Below the pieces are notes generated by a model. It did not search any database. It was not told where the DNA came from and saw only the letters and a program-made list of their open reading frames with translations. A stretch of DNA of 64,000 bases from Megachile rotundata (taxonomy: Eukaryota > Arthropoda > Insecta > Hymenoptera > Megachilidae), in contig NC_134995.1 in assembly GCF_050947335.1 (NCBI RefSeq), positions 11,508,501 through 11,572,500 on the forward strand, given 5' to 3'. Positions 11,655-23,800 of this stretch are shown in pieces. The position numbers were made by a program, and so were the translations under genes. Each line of letters opens with the position of its first letter. Within the stretch, counting starts at the first letter, position 1.

Positions 11655-11955
11655 TTATAATTTATTTAAAAATACTTCGCTACTGTACGATATTGTTGCT
11701 TGATATGTATTAATACAATGATGCTTTTAAGATGTTCATCTTTGAACATACGGCGCTTAATTAATGTACACAATACACTTGCTTTGCCATTTCATTGCCT
11801 GTTCCTGAACAGGTACCTGTAACGAAACTTGTTTAACCAGATTTGCAATATAAAAATTCAAGCAACAAAGTCAATTACCTGGATTAGGTGTCTTTCAAAC
11901 CCACAGACAGATGTCCCTTAGTTCAAAGCCTTTCTAGCGCATAATTTGAACAGTC
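11655..11955. promoter_or_regulatory. HPS1 upstream region
   Basis: This is the 300 bases between the HPS1 start and the foldback element. It is AT-rich without a clear TATA or initiator motif, and it must hold the HPS1 promoter or 5' UTR if the gene starts here. The adjacent element lies within promoter range. Confidence 0.35.
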
Positions 11956-13625
11956 GCGTAAATCGACAGATATGAATCTTTGTTCATTTACATTTTTATG
12001 AAAATAAAAGTTTGATTCTTTATATATCAGCTAAATATTTATTATTTAATGAATCGAATCTCCCATCCTTTCCTTTCCACGACAAGTTAATTCGTCGTAA
12101 GACTAATTAACTTACAGTACATCTTGCTATATTTACTCAAATCTCTTTGCCGCTAAATATATTTACATATTTTTATTCGAAAAAATATATCGTATCTGTA
12201 TTATGAAGTAATTGCATGTGGAGGTTGAATTTACCGGCAAAATGAAAATTTATGGACTCAAAAATTGGCGTCCATCTAGCGGTGAAAGTTGGAACTACAA
12301 AAATAGAAAATTTCGATTTTCTCGAAAACTAGGGACTTTTCCGAAATTCTGAGATATACAAATTGCTCCTTGTGGCCTAAGGAATCGAACGAATATAATT
12401 ATAGCCTGCTAGGACCATTAATAAAGAAAATAGAAAAATAGCCCATTTCATGGACTAAAAAATTGGCGTCCATCTAGCGGTGAAAGTTGGAACTACAAAA
12501 ATATAAAAATTCGATTTTCTCGAAAACTAGCGAATTTTAAGTACTTCTGAGGCTCAGAAAGTCTTATGTGATCGCATTAGAACGAAAATAAAGCAATAAA
12601 AATTTCCTCAAAGCTTTAATAAAGAAAATAAAAAAAATGTCATTTTATGGAGAAAATTTGTGGCGCCATCTAGCGGCGAAACTGCGAACTAAACTGAAAA
12701 AACGTATGTCCGAACACGCGTTAAGGAAAAATATAACAAGTAATATTTCGCAACTTTGACGACATGGTATGCTACTTTAGACATTTTAAAGCAATTTGTT
12801 AAACGAGTTATTCGTTTTTTTGCCTATTAAGCCCAGAAAATCAATTTTTATTTGACCCCTTTACTGTGTGTTCGGACATACGTTTATTCAGTTTAGTTCG
12901 CAGTTTCGCCGCTAGACGGCGCCACAAATTTTCTCCATAAAATGACATTTTTTTAATTTTCTTTATTAATGGTCCTAGCAGGCCATAATTATATTCGTTC
13001 GATTACTTAGGCCACAAGGAGCAATTTGTATATCTCAGAATTTCGGAAAAGTCCCTAGTTTTCGAGAAAATCGAAATTTTCTATTTTTGTAGTTCCAACT
13101 TTCACCGCTAGATGGACGCCAATTTTTTAGTCCATGAAATGGGCTATTTTTCTATTTTCTTTAATAATGGTCCTAGCAGGCCATAATTATATTCGTTCGA
13201 TTCCGTAGGCAACAAGGGACAATTTGTATATCTCAGAATTTCGGAAAAGTCCCTAGTTTTCGAGAAAATCGGGATTTTAGTTTTTCGTAGTTCCGCCGCT
13301 CGCCGCTAGATGGACGCCAATTTTTTAGTCCATAAATTTTCATTTTGCCGGTAAATTCAACCTCTACATGGAATCACTTCATAATACAGATGTGATATAT
13401 TTTTTCGAATAAAAATATGTAAATATATTTAGCGGCAAAGAGATTTGAGTAAATATAGCAAGATGTACTGTTAATTAGTCTTACGACGAATTAACTTGTC
13501 GTGGAAAGGAAAGGATGGGAGATTCGATTCATTAAATAATAAATATTTAGCTGATATATAAAGAATCAAACTTTTATTTTCATAAAAATGTAAATGAACA
13601 AAGATTCATATCTGTCGATTTACGC
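11956..13625. mobile_element. Foldback (long terminal inverted repeat) non-autonomous element
   Basis: Two arms, 11956-12717 and 12868-13625, are inverted complements around a loop of about 150 bp. The ends read GCGTAAATCGACAGATATG on the left and the complement on the right. The outer 370 bp of each arm is nearly identical; an inner part of the left arm (about 12530-12640) diverges. The inner arms contain tandem modules of about 200 bp, each with a CCGCTAGATGG core. There is no open frame of useful length, so the element is non-coding and would depend on an unknown transposase. I could not find a convincing target-site duplication; the flanks share only a loose GCATAA-like resemblance. Confidence 0.85.
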
Positions 13626-16539
13626 AGCATAAAATTTAATAAATAGATTAACAAATCATAACAACGTCAAAAAATTACAATAAGTAATTTACAATACAGT
13701 TAATAGACATTAAAATCTATTAAAATAAAATTATTACATCATCGTCAACAGTTTATGTACTTTTCATTTTTTTAAACTCGGAATTCGTTTATAATTTCAC
13801 ATTAATCCTAAATGAAAATGTACTTGTGCAATTTTTTGAATTCATAAGCAATTTCCAAATTTCATTGGAATACAAAATATCTAAACTGAATCTATAAATA
13901 CAGTAAACCCTTAACTTTAAGGATTAATACATTGACTGATCAAGGTTCTGAAAACAAATTCAGTCAGTATAATGATAGGAAAAACGTTATCTTTCAGTTT
14001 ATTAAATTTAATTAAGATCCATAAAATCGAGAGTTTACTGTAACATTCAATATCGCTCTTTAATAAAAGTAACATCAGCTTCCTTATCAATAATATTCAT
14101 ATGATAACGTCATCGTTATCGATTATCCAACATTCGAATAATTACGCGAACACGTATTTAATATTCGCATAAAAGTGACAACGCAGTCCTCGGCATATAC
14201 ATTACATTCGACTAGATTATATTATTATAAGTCTCTCTACTAGTTTTTTTGCGTTTTTCATGTTTTTGTTCGTTTGGCTTTCGATCGAAGATTTTAACTC
14301 GTTTCGAACTTCTAACGTACGTGTACAGTGTGTCTAATAGTATTACATATGATAGAAATAATCTCAATTCTCAATGGCCAAGTCAATTGGGCACTCAGGG
14401 CCACCGCTAGAGTTCACGCTGCGTTAGATCAGTGATAGGCACCGACAACTCTCTATTTCTACGGATGGAAATGTATCAGGTGACAATACAGAAACAGGTG
14501 TTTCCCAAAATTTGGGATTTTGGAAAGAATTTAGTAAGTTAGAAATTTGAGAATTTAGAAAATTTCGGTGCCCCTCGACGCTAGCGGCAGTACTGTGGAC
14601 ACTATAATAGTAATAGTAATAATTAAGGGTGCGTAGAATCCGAAAGTTCGGATTAAACACCTTTATAGTAATAATTGTCATTTTCTAGATTCTCCTTCTT
14701 ACATGCTATCGTTTTTAAAGTTTCGTATAAACCCTGCTAAAATTGCGTCAATCACGTCTGGCCAATTCTGTTCAAACAATTCGACAATGGAACAAGAAAT
14801 TTATCTTTCATGCGTATACGTTATGTGCGCTCAAATAGTATTTGTGCTCGTTCGAAATAATGTTACAATCTTAAAAAACACAATGTTACGCTTTCAATTG
14901 ACAAACGTATCTTTGCGTAAAAACCTATGATTTAAACTTACGATTACTTTTACTGTTATTCAGGCCTGTACATTTAGCGCATCGGCGCTTTTCTTCAAAA
15001 ATATATGACATTAATAAAATAACTGTCGTAATCGAAAGTTTGCATAAGCAATTTGTGCAGAATACTTAGCAACATAAGCTTACTTTTTATACAACATCTT
15101 TTAAGTACTATATATTTACCAACTTATTAAACGCAGTTGTTGGAATTTACGAGGCATTACAAAGTAACACCTGTTGCTATTTTTAAAAGGTCTTACGATG
15201 CAAATTGAGATGTAAATGAAATTGATAGTGTTTACAGCTTCAAATCGAGTTACATAACTTATTGTTAGTCGTTATCTTTTAAGAACTAATTAGTCGCAAT
15301 GTTCCTGGTACGATTAATAAAAGAGTGGACACCAAATCAATAACAACAATGAAATACTCGTGACTAGTATCGCGATTACAATAATTATAGGACGTAAAGA
15401 ACTTTACGACTGTCCCTCGTACTTTCGTGAGCGAAACTCATTAGAAGTAAATACGCGTATTTGTATACGTGAATTGACTCGAAACACGCGCGCATATTTC
15501 CTTAATTATTCGGCGTTGTGGTTAAAATACAGTGCTGTAAGTTCTCCATTTGACTGACAATAAAGATAACTGTCCATAGTCGAACGTAGGCCTTGTCTGT
15601 TTATGTGTTGGGTAGTAATCAATAATTGTATGCTAGGCTCGGTTGATAATAACGTCATATTGTCATTTCGCAAATAAAGTCGTTTATGTGTCACGAGAAA
15701 TTTGCAGGCTACACTTGCTCATTAACTTGCAAATTTCTTTGTAGATTAATGTCTACATCCTTTACCGAGACGTTCGCACACTTCGACACTACCGTGTAAT
15801 CTGATTCCCGTTTCTACGCAGCGGATAAACGGGTTTCGAAGTTTTTAATTAAGGAATTTGGACATTGACAATATTTCAAATTCTCCGCAGATCTATTGTA
15901 CAAAGTCAAGACGCAAATCAATGAGCGGGTGTAGCTTTTCGTGTCATATTTCGTTTCACTCATGCTTGATCCCTTAATCCAAATTTTCATTAACTTCGGT
16001 TCGAATAAATGTACTTCGACAACAGGAAGGGTAGATCTTCGGCAAAGATCTCCGTCAGAAAGGTTACGGGATCGTACGAATTACCTACAATGCATTGACT
16101 GTTTATCAGAAGCCCGTATACCGCAAATATTCATATATTCAGCGTGGATACTTATTCATTTAAGTCCGTGATTTAATTCTGAATTTCCCTTTCTACAATA
16201 TCGATATTGGTGTTTGAAATATCGAAGCCTCCGATGCGAATAAAAGATGACCTAAAAAATGTGTACGGTGCACAACAACACAGCACGTTTCGCAACAATG
16301 ATAAACCTCGATTTCGCTTTGCTTATCAACTTCGATCCTCGAAGAGGCGCAACAATGTTTTCTTCCCTACGTGTAGGGACTCGATTCGACGCACTTCGAT
16401 TATACGTGAACCTGCCTCGAGACGTTGTCGAGTGCCTCCTTGGCAAACACTCCTCGACAAATCCGGGAACAGGCGTCGAAGCACGCTTCCTTCTGAAGAT
16501 GAGAAACCATTTTGTCCGGGTCGCGGACACGCGTGCATC
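13626..16539. other. Long AT-rich stretch, probably 3' UTR and intergenic
   Basis: No open frame here has both splice sites and protein-like composition. It follows the stop codon of the minus-strand gene at 16540, so part may be its 3' UTR. The segment 16250-16600 is GC-richer and open in several frames, but only the small terminal exon at 16540-16579 fits a gene model. Confidence 0.45.
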
Positions 16540-19500
16540 TTATTCGCTCGACATCAGCTGCACGCTATCGTCCGCCGATCTGTGAAGCCGACGAACGTCC
16601 GATAATGATCGAATCGGCGTCGGATGCAGCAAAGAGAACGTGTGCGAATGGCGATCTGAAAAATTACAAGGAGAATTAGATTCGATGGAATAAACGTATT
16701 TTAACATTTAGAGATACATTTCTTGGTCAAAAATTGGTAAACAGTTTTCCTCCACGGAAAATTAATACCGAAAGTTTGAACGAATAACAGACACGCCTAC
16801 AGGGGTACAACGATTAATTTATGCGGGTTAAAAATAAGGTGAAATCGATCGTATATGTCTATAAGCAGGCATCAAGGTCGGGAACAAGTGTCTATTCGAA
16901 TATGCATATGTAGGTGTACACGAATCCGGTTCGTGAGAATATTTTCAAACGTGTCTATGTCGATTTCCATATTTATCGCATGCTGCGCGAAATTCGTAGG
17001 AATCTTATTAGTATGTAAGTGGAATATTAGAGATTAAGTGGCACGAAAGCACCGGTAATTACGCTTCGAAGAATTGGTGTTTCAAGTATTAGCTTGTGAT
17101 CAAACAGATTTCGAAACCTGATGCAATTCTGTGACACAAACACTCGTCATATATCAATTTTAAGCTTATAATCTACTGTAAATGACTGTCTTCATGATAC
17201 AAACTGGTACTGCTCTGTAAAATTGCAAAATAAGAGCTATTTTATTTCACATTCTAACATCATCGATGATCTAACAGATCCATGAGATAAGAAAGAAATT
17301 TATTACCTAGATTTAAAAGAATCTCGAGATGACCTTACTGCCGCCTATCGATCCCTCGTTAAATTTTAATAAGACCCCCAATTTCTTCCAACTTCTCTAA
17401 TGAGCTTCTTTCGTCCGCCAATTAGGTGTATAATTAAACTTCTCGAGTAATTGTAATCTTCCATTGACGTCATCAATGCGGCGAAACGATCAATTATATG
17501 GAACTAATATTTATTCAAGCATCGGAGAAATGGATAGCAAATTCGTGTTAGCGTAACTTATGCAGGCAAAACACGCGAACTGTGGGCTACATGTAGGTAC
17601 ACACGTACGTCCCGTAAATATAACGATGGCGGTGTTCAAATTTTACCATCGCACCTCTTATATCCGTGGATGGTTCGCTTCTGGACAGCTCCTGATCGTT
17701 GCTCGAGTACATCGGTATCTTCGACGGACTTTTGTAGTGTGCCAGGACGTCATTCTTGTCGGACATGTTCTGATTGTGATGGGGAAAGTGGAAGGCTGTC
17801 GTGTGGGGCCACGAAGCGGGCGGTGGACTGCGAACCAAGTGTTCGTGCACCTGTGCCAACGTCAAAGGATCTGTGTCACCCAACTCCTGAAAATGAATTA
17901 TTTCATTAACGTAACTTTCTGGCAAATAATTATTACTTTGTTCGTTTGCAAAAATAATTAAATACCGAACTTAAATAAGAGTCGAATCTTTGTTTAAATG
18001 ATAGATTTTCTTTGAGATCGAAGTTTCTTTCAGATTGAAGTTGCAATTGAAAATAATTAAATACTGAACTTGTCAAAATGAGAGACGAGTCGGTAAAATT
18101 TTCTTTGACTAAGATTTTATTACGAAATCAAGAAAGTTGTCAGTGTCAGAAAATCTTGGATAAACAACGCTCGCCCCATTGTTTTCGGTGATTGAACGTT
18201 TTGGAACTCGCCCAAAGTTCAACAATAAACTCCAGATAAAGTACATAAAGTTCTATGTACCCTAGAGGCTACAATAGCGAGGGTCATTGTGACCGCACCC
18301 TACCGGTCGAGGGTTAATGGAATGAATGTAGTGTCTTTTATAACGGATATCAGCTGAATGATCAATAGCTGGATCCGGCAAATCTGTCTCTTGCATTATC
18401 CTTCGAGAATAATACCAACTTTCAGACAGAAACGAGTTTTCAACGGTAATAAACCTAATCATTCATCTCCCACGGGGGTGATATAATATTGACTTTCTTG
18501 AAACACTTGCTTGCGAACTTTATATACTTGAATATTATCTTTGAAAAGAAAAGCAAGGTTAATATAACAATTAAACAGAAATATCATTTATAAATTGTTA
18601 AAATATTAAAAAGGTGTTAAAGAAAAATTTGTTATGCGCTTATGAGACAATGTTTAGAAAAGAAAATAAGCAACCCCTGTTACCGACAGCCTTAATGGAC
18701 CAGAACACGGTAAGTCGCTTAAAGACATTTCATTTACCAAGAAATATTACTTGCGCTTATACCCTTTTAACCTTGGTAAAAACCGAAACGAAAGTGATTC
18801 ATTCGATAAAGATCGACAAAGAAAAAAGAAATACGTCGTCCTTAGCGAGCGTGATCCTTTTTTGTTCACTATCAAGTTCACGCTAGCATTAATAATGCAA
18901 CGGGGCTCGATCGATCTTAGTAATAAAAGTGAACACTATTCACCTGAGACATCAGAATGGCGTCGTCTGACTCGGATTCTCCCAAGGACTCCACGAGGCT
19001 TTCCCGACTTGCCAGAATCTGGAAAACACGATATCAATCAGAGAATGTTGTATAGATACACTGATGAAATGTAGGGACATTGTGATATACAGATCTCGAA
19101 ATATATAGATACGAAAATACAGTTATATTAGGGGATGTGGAGATCTGGGGATGTGGAGGTCTGGGAATGTGGAGATCTGGGGATTCAGGGTAGAGTTCTG
19201 GAAATGTAGGATCTGGGGATACATGAATTTACTGCTCTAGGTATGTGGAGGCATACAGATCTGATTTAGGTATTTGGAGCTCTAGATATTTAAGGGTTTA
19301 GACATTTACAATCTGACTCAGACTCAGACATTAGAGGAGCTAATTATTTGTGAGTCTAGGAGAGAGTGAGTACTTGATATCTAGGTGTCTGAACATAGAG
19401 AGACTTGGAGGTCTATGTGGAGACATATGGACCTGCTTTAGGTATTTGAAGCTCTAGATATTTGAGGGTTTAGACATTTACAATCTAACTCAGACTCAGA

Positions 19501-21341
19501 CATTAAAGAAGCTAATTATTTGTGAGTCTAGAAGAGAGTAAGCACTTGAGATCTAGGTGTCTGAACATACAGAGATCTGGAGGTCTATATGGAGGCATAC
19601 AGACCTGATTTAGGTATTTGGAGCTCTAGATATTTAAGGGTTTAGACATTTACAATCTAACTCAGACTCAGACATTAGAGAAGCTAATTATTTGTGAGTC
19701 TAGAAGAGAGTAAGCACTTGACATTTAGGTGTCTGAACATACACAGATCTGGAGATCTATGTGAAAACATGGATCTGATTTACGTATATGAAGCTCTAGA
19801 TATTTAAGAGCATAAATATTCAGAAATCTAACTCAGAGGAGCTAAATATTTAGGAGTCCAGGTGATTGTAACTACTTGGGATCTAGGTATTTGAAGAGAT
19901 GTGGAAGTCTATCGATGGTCTCTGAAGTCTATGTGACGATCCAGGTATTTGGGAATCTGGAACATATGGAGAACCTACAGATAGAAGAGCAAGGATAAAT
20001 TTCGCAAAAGAAACGTTGCCGCAAGTTTGGCAACAAAAGTGTTATCGATTGGTACCTCTAAGAAAGGGTTATCCTGTCGGCTGAGCCTAAGTGCCTCCAT
20101 GTCCTGATCGATGTTCCGCGTTCTGCCAGGTGTCAAGGTTAAAATAGAGTGCGACGGTGATGGCTGACAAGCGACGACTACATCGACGGCTGCCACGCTC
20201 AAGGTCGACGGAATTCTCGACACCTGGGTGTCATTCTCGCTGCCGCTACGCCTGCAAGCGTTCGTGATGATCGCTGAAACAGATAGCATCGGTAGTTGAA
20301 AATACCAAGAAAATTGCATTGCAAACTAACCGGGTGAACTTCACCCTCCAAATTATATCTTGTTTAACAAGATTCTTGTCGTACCAAGAAAACTATATTG
20401 CATTTGAAGCTGACGTTAACCAGGTGGATTTTACCCTCCAAATTATATCTTGTTTAACAAGATTCTTGTCGTACCAAGAAAACCACACTGCATTCGAAAC
20501 TAACATTGACTTCTAGCAGGTGAACTTCACCCTCCAAATCATATCTTATTTATTAAGATAGAAAAAATATTGTTATACTAAGAAAACCACATTGAATTTG
20601 AAACTGACGATAACCTCCACCAGATGAACTTCACCCTCCAAATTTTTGACCTTGTTTTCTTCTAAAGTTACATGAAATTTTGTTACCGTATCTTAAGGAG
20701 ATTAATCTTTCGCGCATCCGCTATATCATACTTTCGTATATAGATACACGGAGCTTAAATTAATCACTGCTATTCTATTTTGCTCCACAATATAAATATC
20801 GTGCGCTTTTTTATTTACACCGGTACGGTTCACTTTGTTAAGAACTTCCACGATTACTTGCTAGACTTTTCTAAAAAAAAATTCCCTCTTTTTCCTTTCC
20901 TTTTTTCTGCGAGAAAGTTTTTCTCACGCGTGCTACCACTTTAAAAGAGTGCTTTTTAAAGCCGCTTCTGAGGGAAGTTTAACATCAAACTATGTACTGT
21001 TCAATTTTCTGTGAAATTAAGAATTAAACATTTTAAAGAAGAATGTATGAATCGATGTTCGATAAAATTCTTCGAAATTATAGAAATTGTAGATCTTGAT
21101 TTTTGTAATAGCAAGTTGAAGCAAAGAGAAGATAAAACTTTATAAGTTTCCTGATAAAAAGAAAGGGTATTTGCAACTTACCAGGAGTCTCGACTTTTGG
21201 AGCACGTTCCATCTCTTCGTCCTCGTTGATCTTCATCCCTAATGTAAGTTTTTTCGTCTTAAAAAAGTTGGAAAGAAACGCTGCGCCCTTTCGCTTTACC
21301 CGGTCGTATCGTTGAGCGTTCTCCGACGACACGTGTATCAT
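16540..21341 (-). CDS. Unidentified five-exon gene, disordered 256-residue protein
   Basis: The coding exons are 21341-21182, 20273-20056, 19018-18944, 17886-17609 and 16579-16540. All have GT-AG borders and matching phases (1, 0, 0, 2), giving 256 residues ending in DDSVQLMSSE. The N-terminal 50 residues are basic and hydrophobic (KRKGAAFLSNFFKTKKLTLG), then acidic. The rest is Ser/Pro/His-rich and looks disordered, with an acidic Ser motif (SLGESESDDAILMS) and a His-rich stretch (HTTAFHFPHHNQN). There is no signal peptide or membrane span. It may be a cytoplasmic adaptor or the tail of a larger product if more 5' exons exist. The donor at 17608 (AC|GTACGT) is the weakest junction; without it the frame ends at 17587. 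I do not recognise the family. Confidence 0.6.
19130..19230. repeat. Short GA-rich tandem repeat (about 18-bp units)
   Basis: The words GATGTGGAGATCTGGG and near variants recur several times in intron 3 of the 256-residue gene, directly before the 172-bp array. Confidence 0.6.
19230..19900. repeat. About 172-bp tandem repeat, 4 copies
   Basis: The word GCTCTAGATATTT recurs at 19279, 19451 and 19623, and its start again at 19793 (spacings 172, 172, 170). Each unit also carries TTTAGACATTTACAATCT, GACTCAGACATTA and TATTTGTGAGTCTAG. The fourth copy is decayed. The array lies wholly inside the intron between 20055 and 19019. Confidence 0.85.
20320..20650. repeat. About 90-104-bp tandem repeat, 4 copies
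   Basis: ACCCTCCAAATTATATCTTG and variants recur at 20343, 20433, 20529 and 20633. Each copy is followed by an AAGATTCTTGTCGTACCAAG-type segment, except the last. The array lies in the intron between 21181 and 20274. Confidence 0.8.
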
Positions 21342-23556
21342 AATTCGTCTGAAACCCAAAGACAACCCTCATTTATTCAACGAACAATCTTTACTTACAA
21401 AAAGTTCCTGTCAAGTTTTTATTTTTTAGTTCGCCGGATTACATTGTAAAAGAATTAATTTAAAAATTACGCTTTCATCCCTTGTGTAATTTGCACTCAC
21501 TTTGGTGAAATGTTACTTGGACAAAATAATGGTCCCAGGAAAGGGTCAAAAATGAGACTATGCCCACTGGTGTCCCATACGTTGATACACGTTTACTTAA
21601 CTACACATTCGTTCTTAACACGAGCTTCACTTGATTAAAAAATCCTAATAAAACATTAAGAACTATCGCACGAAAATTCTATGATTTAAAATCAAGAGAA
21701 AGGCGTCGATATTCTGAAGTACCAGAGTTTTCAAAAACGAACGAATGTCCATTGTCAGATACGCGAAACTCTTTTCGGTAGACTCCTCGATAGACTCGAA
21801 AGAAAAGCGAGCACCGGGTCCAGGAAGAGGACCAACGTTCACGATCCTCGGCGCTCGCATTGCCAACTGCAGCTGCAGGAGGGTGTGCTTCGCTGTTTCT
21901 CGCACGATTTTGCGCAGCTGCAAGTGGTCGAAGAGCAACGGAGAAAGAGGAAGGAGTGTGCGTGACGAGGTAAGAAACGAGCGGCAAAAAACAGAGAGGA
22001 CAGTGGTGAGGGCACCTCGGAACAGAAGTGTTTGAAAAGTACCGCGGGAACAAGTGCAACCCCTGAGAGGCTCGTTTCTTTCCCTTTCGATCGTGGCCCA
22101 CATTCCGGACTACTCTTTCATCTCGAAATACCTAAATGAACATGCTATCAAACATTCAGGGATCTTAGGATTAAGCTACCTGATCGCTATTATATTTCAC
22201 TAATTAAGATTACTTCGATTATTAACATCATTCAATTTTATATCATATTGACTTCAATATATCAGGTTAACTTCAATGAGATACAATTCCACGTGTACCA
22301 GTTGAACGCAACTAAATTTGATACATTTAAATTTAATACTAAATGAGTAGAATTTAAGGAAGACTTGAAAATTTGTACATTTGAACATTAGCGAATTAGG
22401 GAGGTTTAGAATCTATAGGCACTTGACTACATGGAGAACGGTCGTTCACAGAGATTTTACATGAAAAGCAACTGCGATGATAATTCTAATATTTCAATAT
22501 CATCACGTGTCCCAGTTGGACGCAATTAAAGATACATTTCAATTTAATACTAAAGCCTTAGAATTTAAGGAAAACTTGAAAATTTGTGCATTTGAACATT
22601 AACGAACGCAAGTTTCAGAGTCTATGGACACTTGACTACATTGATTCACAGAAATTTTACATGAGAAGCAACTGTGATAATAATTCTAATCTTTCAATAT
22701 CACCGCGTGTCCCATTTGGACGCAATTAAAGATACATTTCAATTTAACACTAAAGCCTTAGAATTTAAGGAAGACTTGAAAATTTGTACATTTGAACATT
22801 AGGGAACGCAAGTTTCAGAGTCTATAGACACTTGACTACAATGGTTCACAGAAATTTTACATGAGAAGCAACTGCGATAACAATTCGAATCTTTCAATAT
22901 CACCGCGTGTCCCAGTTGGACACAAATAAAGATACATTTCAATTTAACAGTAAAACCTTAGAATTTAAGGAAGACTTGAAAATTTGTACACTTAAGCATT
23001 AGTGAACGCAAGTTTCAGAGTCTATAGACACTTGACTACATTGATTCACAGAAATTTCACATGAGAAGCAACTGCGATAACAATTCGAATCTTCCAATAT
23101 CAACTGCTATCTACCCTAACATTAATGTCTACATCGTCCGAAACTATCTACCCTAACATTACCGTAACATCTACATCGAGGCATACATACATTGGCCAGG
23201 CATACATCGGTACTATACAATGTCTTCAATTTCCACAAGCCTACACAGAAGATAAGTTAGATCGGCGGGTTGATTAGAGCATCCCGTGTCAGAGAGCTTT
23301 GCCAGTCATCCTCCGACCCCTCCTTCTAGAACGACACGCGATCTAGGGGAAGCTGCTCCCAGAATTGGCGTTAGCCGGTGTTTTTCCAGCGGGTAACATC
23401 TCGTGGCTGAACCGGCGATCGATCGTCCTCCTCCACCCACAAGGCACGGACACGGCTCGTAAATCGGGACGACACCGCACGACACCGTTTCTGCGCGTCA
23501 CTCTTCCCTTTCTGCTCGTTTTACTTACTTCTTCGAGGTGGACGCACCTGCTTCAT
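21338..23556 (-). promoter_or_regulatory. Possible 5' UTR exon with a uORF overlapping the main start
   Basis: A strong donor (AGAA|GTAAGT) ends a GC-rich segment at 23529. Spliced to the acceptor before 21348, an ATG at 23556 would open a 12-codon uORF (MKQVRPPRRNEL) whose TGA overlaps the ATG at 21341 as ATGA. Such an overlap would couple or limit translation of the 256-residue protein. The junction is inferred from the splice sites only. Confidence 0.3.
22290..23105. repeat. About 200-bp tandem repeat, 4 copies
   Basis: The word CGTGTCCCAGTTGGACGCA (or variant) recurs at 22292, 22506, 22706 and 22906. Each unit also contains AGATACATTTCAATTTAA, GAATTTAAGGAAGACTTGAA, GACACTTGACTACA and GAGAAGCAACTGCGATAA. 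Copies 2-4 are spaced 200 bp apart; the first is more diverged. Confidence 0.85.
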
Positions 23557-23800
23557 TTTCCCGGGTGTCAGCTACGCTGGCAGAGGACCGATGGACGACG
23601 GTGTTCACGGCGCGGGCGCGGGCGCGACTAGCACCGACTCAGGGCTGCATCCGACCCCGGAACAGGGTTGAGACTTTGCGGCGGTTGCCTGCGACCATCG
23701 CCTTTGGACACGCGCACTGCGACGATTCCACCCTCTTCGGTTCTTGCTCTACAGGCTCCTCGGGTACTCCTTTTCACCCCGTGCAAATATACGGGGTGAA
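23340..23800. promoter_or_regulatory. GC- and CpG-rich island
   Basis: This GC-rich block stands out in AT-rich surroundings and has open frames on both strands with no splice support for coding, apart from the donor at 23528. A run of CGCGGGCGCGGGCGCG lies at 23610-23625. It is the best candidate for the promoter and 5' UTR of the 256-residue gene on the minus strand. Confidence 0.4.

Noticed and set aside
16207..16605. Several overlapping open frames on both strands
   Set aside because: A GC-rich block lacks stop codons in many frames. Only the 40-nt terminal exon fits a gene model by splice site and phase.
17560..17961. 133-codon plus-strand frame
   Set aside because: It is antisense to the better-supported minus-strand exon 17886-17609.
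21663..22103. 140-146-codon minus-strand frames in a GC-rich segment
   Set aside because: A good acceptor precedes about 21915, but no donor of the right phase was found to join it to the exon at 21348. It may be part of a 5' UTR.
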